Below, one piece after another: positions 6,535-10,992 of a DNA stretch of 10,992 nucleotides (the stretch's first letter is position 1; the number at the start of each line of letters is the position of its first letter). The notes under the pieces are model-generated. The model did not search any database and was not told the origin of the DNA. It saw only the letters and a program-made list of their open reading frames with translations. The translations under genes and the position numbers were made by a program. Location of the stretch: contig JADZET010000117.1 of NCBI GenBank assembly GCA_020850375.1, positions 1-10,992 of the forward strand, given 5' to 3'. This stretch comes from Phycisphaeraceae bacterium. GTDB taxonomy: Bacteria; Planctomycetota; Phycisphaerae; Phycisphaerales; Phycisphaeraceae.

Positions 6535-7093
6535 CCATGACAGCGGACAAGACCAGACCGCCGACAATGCCCGAGCCGTACGAGCCGTCGTGGGCGAACG
6601 CGTCGGCAATGAAGCGTGCATGGCGATCCACGGGCACTTCATGAGCCAGGCGCCCGAGCAACTCAATCTCCCCCGCCTCTGCGAGCTGGTATCCGACCAG
6701 GCCCATTGAGAAGGCGACGACCCCCATGAAGGCCAGAAGAACAACAATGGGAACCATTGTTTGCCGGGCCGTCAGGCCGGGCCAGCGGCCGAAACGGCAG
6801 GCGAGTGCCAGCAGAAGGCCCAGGGGCAATCCAACCCACCACGTGGCAATGACACCCCACGCCAGTCCGAGCAACGTGGGGTCTTGCGTGCCGCCCAAAA
6901 TCGGCCGGTGGCCCACAGTGAAGTATTCAACGCAGACGCGGGCGGTGACTTGGTCGTGCACGATGCCGTACAGGCACGCCGCCGCCACGGACAAGAGGAT
7001 GATCTTGAACGTTTCGATGAGGGTGAGTTGTAGTTCGTCTGAACGGAGGCCGCAAGCGAGAAGTGAGACCTTCGGAGCTCGTTGCTCTCTCAG
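6464..7093 (-). CDS. Four-helix membrane protein with HDQVTAR/VEYF motif; start unclear
   Basis: The minus strand encodes a clear integral membrane protein. Four hydrophobic helices lie at about 7003-6960, 6874-6800, 6757-6692 and 6571-6530. Between the first two is a charged, apparently conserved segment, HDQVTARVCVEYFTVGH (about 6958-6908). I recall similar proteins from planctomycete chromosomes but know no function or domain name. The N-terminus is a problem: no ATG, GTG or TTG lies in frame just before the conserved part. The frame stays open up to an ATG at 7255, but that would place the start inside the HARE-HTH gene and across a probable terminator. I give a CTG at 7093 as a provisional boundary. 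A 5'-truncated remnant or a rare start (CTG/ATC) are both possible. The 3' end overlaps the methyltransferase gene by 71 bases, tail to tail. The coding strand is well supported, the exact ends are not. Confidence 0.6.
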   Translation of the reverse strand: MREQRAPKVSLLACGLRSDELQLTLIETFKIILLSVAAACLYGIVHDQVTARVCVEYFTVGHRPILGGTQDPTLLGLAWGVIATWWVGLPLGLLLALACRFGRWPGLTARQTMVPIVVLLAFMGVVAFSMGLVGYQLAEAGEIELLGRLAHEVPVDRHARFIADAFAHDGSYGSGIVGGLVLSAVMVMRRWRRARRSSSQPVAAPPSSP

Positions 7094-7135
7094 GACCGGG
7101 CTTTGCTTGTCGGCCGCCAGATGTCCCGCCGCACA

Positions 7136-7167
7136 AAACCCCAGCCGTCGCGGCCGGGGTGGGGTTT
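7136..7167 (-). terminator. Probable terminator of the HARE-HTH operon
   Basis: AAACCCCA (7136-7143) and TGGGGTTT (7160-7167) are perfect 8-base arms, with a further GC-rich GCCG/CGGC pairing inside. Read on the minus strand the hairpin ends in a short TTTT run. It lies 20 bases after the stop of the HARE-HTH gene, the right place for an intrinsic terminator. The T-run is short, so efficiency is uncertain. Confidence 0.55.
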
Positions 7168-7187
7168 GGTCGTGCTGGGATGGTCGT

Positions 7188-7751
7188 TCAGAACGGCGGC
7201 TGCTGACCGGCAACGAGGGTGAACTTGCCGCGTTCGACCTTGGCGAAGCGGGCATCTTTGCCCTTGGTGGCGATCTCGCGGTGCATGGCGGCGTAGATCG
7301 TGGCCTGGGGCGTGGCGCCGCCGGTCTTCCAGAGCCCCTTGTCGAGCATGGCCTGGACGATGTCTTTGCACCGCATGGGACCGCCGGAAGCCTTGAGGAT
7401 CTCGGCGGCGGCGTCCAGGCCGCTGATCTTCTTGGGCTTGGGATCGTTGGCGGTCTTCCTGGTCTTGGCCGCCTTCGTCGGCGTCGCGGCCTCGGCGGGG
7501 ATCGCGTGAGCGTTGGCGGCCGCGTCGCTGGCCCGGGCTTCGGCCACGGCCCGGTTGCGCTGCGAGGCCTGGCGGTCCGGGGCCAAGCCGCGCAAGCGCT
7601 GCGGGCTCTTGATGCGGACCTTCTTGTTGGTGGACATGTTCGTGCCGTCCCAGCCTCCGTGCGGGTTCTCGGCGTCGATGCGGACGGGCACGACCTTGTC
7701 GCTGACCATGGCGAGGTAGACCTTACCGATCTGGACTTCGTTCTTCTTCAC
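7188..7751 (-). CDS. HARE-HTH domain protein
   Basis: A 187-residue protein with a C-terminal HARE-HTH winged-helix domain (about 110-180: SGLDAAAEILK, GPMRCKDIVQAM, TPQATIYAAMHREI, RFAKVERGKFTL). This family is found in eukaryotic chromatin factors and in bacterial restriction/modification proteins, and has been proposed to sense DNA modification. An N-terminal module (about 5-55, IGKVYLA...VPVRIDA...GGWDGTN...VRI) looks like a small beta domain. An Ala/Lys-rich flexible linker of about 40 residues joins the two. I chose the GTG at 7751 because AGGAG stands 7 bases before it; the upstream ATG at 7790 has no such site. It is the last of three minus-strand genes and is followed by a terminator. 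A DNA-binding regulator or modification reader is the likely role, by inference. Confidence 0.85.
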   Translation of the reverse strand: MKKNEVQIGKVYLAMVSDKVVPVRIDAENPHGGWDGTNMSTNKKVRIKSPQRLRGLAPDRQASQRNRAVAEARASDAAANAHAIPAEAATPTKAAKTRKTANDPKPKKISGLDAAAEILKASGGPMRCKDIVQAMLDKGLWKTGGATPQATIYAAMHREIATKGKDARFAKVERGKFTLVAGQQPPF

Positions 7752-7758
7752 GTTCGGG

Positions 7759-7763
7759 CTCCT
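7759..7763 (-). promoter_or_regulatory. Ribosome binding site that sets the HARE-HTH start
   Basis: Read on the minus strand, AGGAG stands 7 bases before the GTG at 7751. This decides for the GTG over the in-frame ATG at 7790, which would add 13 residues without any Shine-Dalgarno sequence. Confidence 0.7.
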
Positions 7764-7793
7764 GTGCAAGGGGTTAAAGGTGGCGGTCATGGG

Positions 7794-8063
7794 TTAGTCC
7801 ATGAACCGCTCGAGTTCGCGGTGGTAGTCGCTGATGTCGCCGCCGGTGCCGCGCACGCCGTCGCAGCATTCCTGGATCTGGCAGGCGACGCGGTAGATGT
7901 TGCCCGGGCAGCTTGTCGCGGGCAGGCGCCAGGTCATGTGGGACTGCTCGCCGGGCCTGGCGTTCTCGATGGTGCAGACGATCTCGACGGTCTGGGCGCC
8001 GCGCGGGCGTTCGATGGTGACCTTGCCATGGCGGCCCTGGGCGTCGAGGCGGGCAATGAGCAT
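7794..8063 (-). CDS. Small cysteine-containing hypothetical protein
   Basis: An 89-residue protein that I do not recognise by name. AGGAG lies 8 bases before the ATG on the minus strand, a good site. The N-terminal half reads as beta strands (KVTIERP, TVEIVCTIEN); the C-terminal half contains five cysteines in total (C30, C52, C61, C66, C67) around CPGNIYRVACQIQECC, then an acidic helix ending in ERFMD. The cysteine spacing does not form a standard zinc knuckle. There is no signal peptide or membrane segment. It is the middle gene of a three-gene minus-strand operon, 42 bases upstream of the HARE-HTH start. It could be a small structural or inhibitory phage protein; nothing in the sequence decides. 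Confidence 0.75.
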   Translation of the reverse strand: MLIARLDAQGRHGKVTIERPRGAQTVEIVCTIENARPGEQSHMTWRLPATSCPGNIYRVACQIQECCDGVRGTGGDISDYHRELERFMD

Positions 8064-8123
8064 GGTGTTGGCTCCTGGGTGGGTGGTGTCGATGCGTTTG
8101 CCCGCGGGGGCGAGCGGGGCGGG

Positions 8124-8324
8124 TTACTTGGAGATCTGTTCGATGCGGACATCGATGTCGCTGGCGAACCGGCTGCCAGCGAGCCGCCAGCCGCGCTCGC
8201 GGGCGTGTTCGAGACTCCTGGCGCTGTAGGTGAACCGGCCGATCTGCTCGTGGCTGACCAGGTCGATCACGGTGGCTCGGTAGATCGTGCGGTCTTCGCG
8301 GTGGTCTTCGTGGGGGCGTGTCAT
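8124..8324 (-). CDS. Small hypothetical protein, first gene of the minus-strand module
   Basis: A 66-residue charged protein of unknown function. Read on the minus strand, AAGGAAG precedes the ATG at 8324 by about 5 bases, supporting the start. The first part looks like a beta hairpin (IYRATVIDL...IGRFTYSA), followed by a helix (SLEHARERGWRLA) and a final strand (IDVRIEQI), suggesting a compact alpha/beta fold. It has no cysteines, signal or membrane segment. It is the first gene of the reversed operon, diverging from the packaging genes across a 109-base intergenic region that should hold promoters for both directions. Confidence 0.72.
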   Translation of the reverse strand: MTRPHEDHREDRTIYRATVIDLVSHEQIGRFTYSARSLEHARERGWRLAGSRFASDIDVRIEQISK

Positions 8325-8344
8325 TGTGGCTTCCTTTCGCTGTG

Positions 8345-8384
8345 GACGAACACATCAGGGCGTCGGTGACGAAAGACATCAAGG
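8345..8384. repeat. Imperfect direct repeat in the divergent intergenic region
   Basis: GACGAACACATCAGG (8345-8359) recurs imperfectly as GACGAAAGACATCAAGG (8368-8384). The pair lies between two divergent operons, where operator or promoter elements are expected. I could not place convincing -35/-10 boxes. This may be chance. Confidence 0.35.
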
Positions 8385-8433
8385 CCCAAATGGCTCAATT
8401 CCGGGCATTCGGGGGGATGAGGCGAAGATCGCT

Positions 8434-8706
8434 ATGAACAGGCAAGAGCCCAGCAAAATGACAGCGTCCAAGGCGGCTCTTCCAGGAACCCGGGGGCGGG
8501 AACAGACCCCCACAGGCGTGACCATCAACCCAGCAGCGCTATCCGTGGAAGACGTGGCGAAGCTGCTGTCGGCGGCCGGCGGGCGGAAGGTCACGCCGCA
8601 GGACGTGCAAGCAGACATCGACGCCGGCGCCCCGGTTGGACGTGACGGCCGCATGAATCTGGTGCACTACACCGCCTGGCTGATCCGCGAGGTACAAGCC
8701 CATTGA
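8434..8706 (+). CDS. Putative small terminase / packaging accessory protein
   Basis: A 90-residue protein directly before the large terminase, its stop overlapping the next TTG as TTGA. A disordered, polar N-terminus (1-30) precedes a compact domain (about 31-88) with SVEDVAKLLSAAGG, VTPQDVQADIDAGAP and LVHYTAWLIRE. The pattern suggests a short helical, HTH-like fold. The same pattern seems to recur at the N-terminus of the next gene. Position before the large terminase is where a small terminase subunit, which recognises the packaging site, is normally found, but I see no named family motif, so this is an inference. The start is uncertain: ATG 8434 has only a weak GAGG upstream, and an internal ATG at 8458 is possible. 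The frame is open further upstream but overlaps the divergent gene. Confidence 0.72.
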   Translation: MNRQEPSKMTASKAALPGTRGREQTPTGVTINPAALSVEDVAKLLSAAGGRKVTPQDVQADIDAGAPVGRDGRMNLVHYTAWLIREVQAH

Positions 8707-10992
8707 GTCCTCGGCCCGCAAACACCTTGAGGATCGATCCGCGTCATCTGCGCGTAGCCGAGGCGGTGCGGCTGCTCAATGCCACACCACTGGGCGAGGT
8801 GGTCCAGCCGCACGTGATCTATCGCCACCTCAACCGGGCGGCCCACCGGATCAGCCCGCCAGGGGATGTCCGGCGGGTTGATCTGTTGCGCTACGCGGCG
8901 TGGCTGTTCTGGGAGCGGCGGCAGACTGAGAGCGGGGGCTCAGATGAACCGGGGCTGGACTACGCCAGGCACAAGGACGCGGTCAACGCCCGCAATCGGC
9001 TGGCGTCAGAGTCGTCGCGTGATATCGCATCGGAAGGCTGGGTGCATCCGCCGGTCAATGCTGAGCGGAAAGAGCAGTGTCGCCGCTCCTTCCGGGGGTT
9101 CTGTGAGGCGTATTTCCCACTGACGTTCCATCTGGCTTGGTCGCCGGATCACCTTAAGGTCATCGCCAAAATCGAGACGGCAGTGCTCGAGGGCGGGCTC
9201 TTCGCCATGGCCATGCCGCGCGGGAGCGGCAAGACGACATTGTGCGAGACGGCATGCCTGTGGGCTCTGCTCTATGGTCACCGTGAGTTTGTGACGCTCA
9301 TCGGCGCTGATGAGGACCACGCAGCCGACATGCTCGACGCCATTAAGAGCGAGCTAGAGAACAATGACCTCTTGGAGGAGGACTTCTCGGAGGTTTGCGG
9401 CCCGATCCGGGCGCTCGAGGGCATCCATCAGCGGGCGGCGGGCCAGCTCTACCAGGGCGCTCGCACGCACGTTGGCTGGACGGCCAAGGAGATTGTGCTG
9501 CCCACCACCCCGGGAAGCGCCTCGTCGGGGGCGATCATCAAGGTGGCGGGGATCACGGGGCGCATCCGCGGCATGAAGCACAAGCGGGCGGACGGCAAAT
9601 CGGTTCGGCCGTCGCTGGTGCTGCTGGACGATCCCCAGACAGATGAATCGGCCCGCAGTCCGTCGCAGTGCGCCACGCGCGAGCAGATCCTGGCCGGAGC
9701 GATCCTCGGTCTGGCTGGACCTGGGCGGAAGATCGCGGGGCTGATGACACTCACCGTCGTGCTGCCGGGGGATATGGCTGACCGATTGCTCGACCCCGAA
9801 AAGCACCCGCAGTGGCAGGGCGAGCGGACGCGGATGGTCTACGCCTTCCCCAGCAATGAAAAGCTCTGGCAACAGTACGCCCAGGTGCGAGCGGAGGGCC
9901 AGCGGGCCGGTCGAGGTACGGCTGAGGCGACGGAGTTCTACCGCACCCGTCGGGAGGACATGGATGCGGGGGCGAAGGTGGCGTGGCCGCAGCGGTTTAA
10001 CCCTGATGAACTCTCCGCCATCCAGCACGCGATGAACCTCAAGCTCGACCAGGGCGAAGCGGCCTTCTGGGCGGAGTACCAGAACCAGCCACTGGAAGTG
10101 TCCCAGGAGGATGACCTGCTCGACGCCGATGCGATCGCCAACAAGACCAACGGTATGAAGCGCGGCGAGGTGCCGGTGGCGGTCAATCATCTGACGATGT
10201 TCGTAGATGTGCAGGGGAGCCTTCTGTTCTGGATGGTCTGCGGGTGGGAGGATGGCTTTACGGGTTACGTGCTGGACTACGGGGCGTATCCGGATCAGAA
10301 GCGGCCGTATTTCACGCTGCGCGACGCCCGGCGGACGCTGATGGGCGTTCACAAGGGCACGGGGCAGGAGGGGGCGATCTATGCGGGGCTCGAGGCGCTG
10401 ACTACAGCGTGTCTGTGCCGGCAGTTCCGCCGCGATGATGGGGCGGACATGCGGATCGAGCGCTGCCTGATCGACGCGAACTGGGGCAACTCGACGGACG
10501 TGGTGTATCAGTTCTGCCGGCAGAGCCCGCACGCGGCGATGGTCATGCCCAGCCACGGGCGCTACGTGGGGGCCTCGAGCGTGCCCTTTGGCGACTACAA
10601 GCCCAAACGTGGCGATCGCGTCGGACTGCACTGGCGAATTCCGGGGGTTCAGGGCAAACGTGCCACGCGGCATGTGATCATTGACACGAACTACTGGAAG
10701 TCCTTCGTCCACGCTCGGCTGGCGGTGCCCATGGCGGATCCGGGGTGTTTGTCGCTGTTCGCGCCGGACGCGGCGTGCGGGGGTGGCGAACATCGGCAGT
10801 TGGCGGAGCATCTGACGGCGGAGTACCGGGTCAAGACCCAGGGACGGGGGCGTGAGGTTGACGAGTGGAAGCTGCGCCTTCCGGGGGCGGGACGGGATAA
10901 CCACTGGCTCGATTGCCTGGTGGGGTGTGCGGTGGGGGCGAGTATGCAGGGGTGCGTGTTGTTTGGCACGGATGAGCGGCGAACGACGGCTC
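8703..10992 (+). CDS. terL: Phage terminase large subunit, 3' end beyond the window
   Basis: An open frame of 763 codons that runs off the right edge. It is the DNA-packaging motor: an ATPase pumping DNA into the prohead and a nuclease cutting concatemers. Walker A is PRGSGKT (172-178) and Walker B VLLDD with D309-D310. The nuclease domain carries acids in an RNase H-like layout: D502 (FVDVQG), D591 (LIDANWG), D732 and D737 (DNHWLD). Since the last acidic pair is present, only a short C-terminus should be missing. Residues 9-75 form an extra N-terminal domain (DPRHLRVAEAVRLLN...LLRYAAWLF) resembling the preceding small protein. I chose TTG 8703 because it overlaps the upstream stop as TTGA with GAGGT some 10 bases before; a TTG at 8727 is an alternative. 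Conventional terminases are around 450-600 residues, so this one is long. Confidence 0.88.
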   Translation, partial: MSPRPANTLRIDPRHLRVAEAVRLLNATPLGEVVQPHVIYRHLNRAAHRISPPGDVRRVDLLRYAAWLFWERRQTESGGSDEPGLDYARHKDAVNARNRLASESSRDIASEGWVHPPVNAERKEQCRRSFRGFCEAYFPLTFHLAWSPDHLKVIAKIETAVLEGGLFAMAMPRGSGKTTLCETACLWALLYGHREFVTLIGADEDHAADMLDAIKSELENNDLLEEDFSEVCGPIRALEGIHQRAAGQLYQGARTHVGWTAKEIVLPTTPGSASSGAIIKVAGITGRIRGMKHKRADGKSVRPSLVLLDDPQTDESARSPSQCATREQILAGAILGLAGPGRKIAGLMTLTVVLPGDMADRLLDPEKHPQWQGERTRMVYAFPSNEKLWQQYAQVRAEGQRAGRGTAEATEFYRTRREDMDAGAKVAWPQRFNPDELSAIQHAMNLKLDQGEAAFWAEYQNQPLEVSQEDDLLDADAIANKTNGMKRGEVPVAVNHLTMFVDVQGSLLFWMVCGWEDGFTGYVLDYGAYPDQKRPYFTLRDARRTLMGVHKGTGQEGAIYAGLEALTTACLCRQFRRDDGADMRIERCLIDANWGNSTDVVYQFCRQSPHAAMVMPSHGRYVGASSVPFGDYKPKRGDRVGLHWRIPGVQGKRATRHVIIDTNYWKSFVHARLAVPMADPGCLSLFAPDAACGGGEHRQLAEHLTAEYRVKTQGRGREVDEWKLRLPGAGRDNHWLDCLVGCAVGASMQGCVLFGTDERRTTA

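Noticed and set aside
6726..8369. Plus-strand open frame of 547 codons through the reversed module
   Set aside because: It is antisense to several minus-strand genes that have ribosome binding sites and recognisable domains. Its Gly/Ala/Val/Asp-rich translation is low complexity.
9354..10904. Minus-strand open frame of 516 codons opposite the terminase
   Set aside because: It is the antisense of a clearly conserved terminase with all catalytic motifs. Long antisense frames are expected in GC-rich coding DNA, and its translation is Arg/Pro/His-rich without domains.

Overview
The window is GC-rich and reads as part of a tailed-phage or prophage genome. The MTase, the terminase and the minus-strand membrane protein resemble, from memory, proteins of Planctomycetota (Phycisphaerae-like) genomes and their prophages. 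The host assignment is an inference; nothing was searched. No integrase, attachment site, tRNA, rRNA or CRISPR array was seen, so the ends of the element lie outside the window.

Left part (1-4775, plus strand) is a tightly packed replication/recombination operon. It holds the 3' end of a DUF669-type ssDNA-associated protein, a RusA-type Holliday junction resolvase, a small unknown protein, an SF2 DEAH helicase with a zinc finger, and a primase-polymerase fused to a RepA/KaiC-like ATPase. From rusA to the primase the genes overlap by 1-4 bases (ATGA, GTGA, TGATG), which suggests translational coupling. The helicase ends in a peptide that looks like the C-terminal tip of bacterial SSB.

Middle (4776-5202) is a 427-base stretch without a convincing gene. 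Its first 190 bases hold seven exact and one degenerate copy of CGTTTTGTG in both orientations. They are arranged as an outer inverted pair enclosing three hairpins. This AT-rich array right behind the primase gene is the most unusual feature of the window and is a candidate replication origin or regulatory site. Several short palindromes follow before a ParB-domain/DNA methyltransferase fusion (5203-6534).

Right-middle (6464-8324, minus strand) is a reversed module. It holds two small unknown genes and a HARE-HTH protein, each with a good ribosome binding site, then a probable terminator, then a four-helix membrane protein with no ordinary start codon whose 3' end overlaps that of the methyltransferase gene.

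Right end (8434-10992, plus strand) is the packaging start. A 90-residue protein, possibly a small terminase, is coupled through TTGA to a large terminase (ATPase plus RNase H-like nuclease) that runs off the window. The small protein and the N-terminus of the large terminase appear to share the same short domain.

Together the plus-strand genes cover ssDNA handling, branch resolution, unwinding, priming, DNA modification and packaging. The minus-strand module looks like accessory or regulatory cargo placed between replication and packaging.
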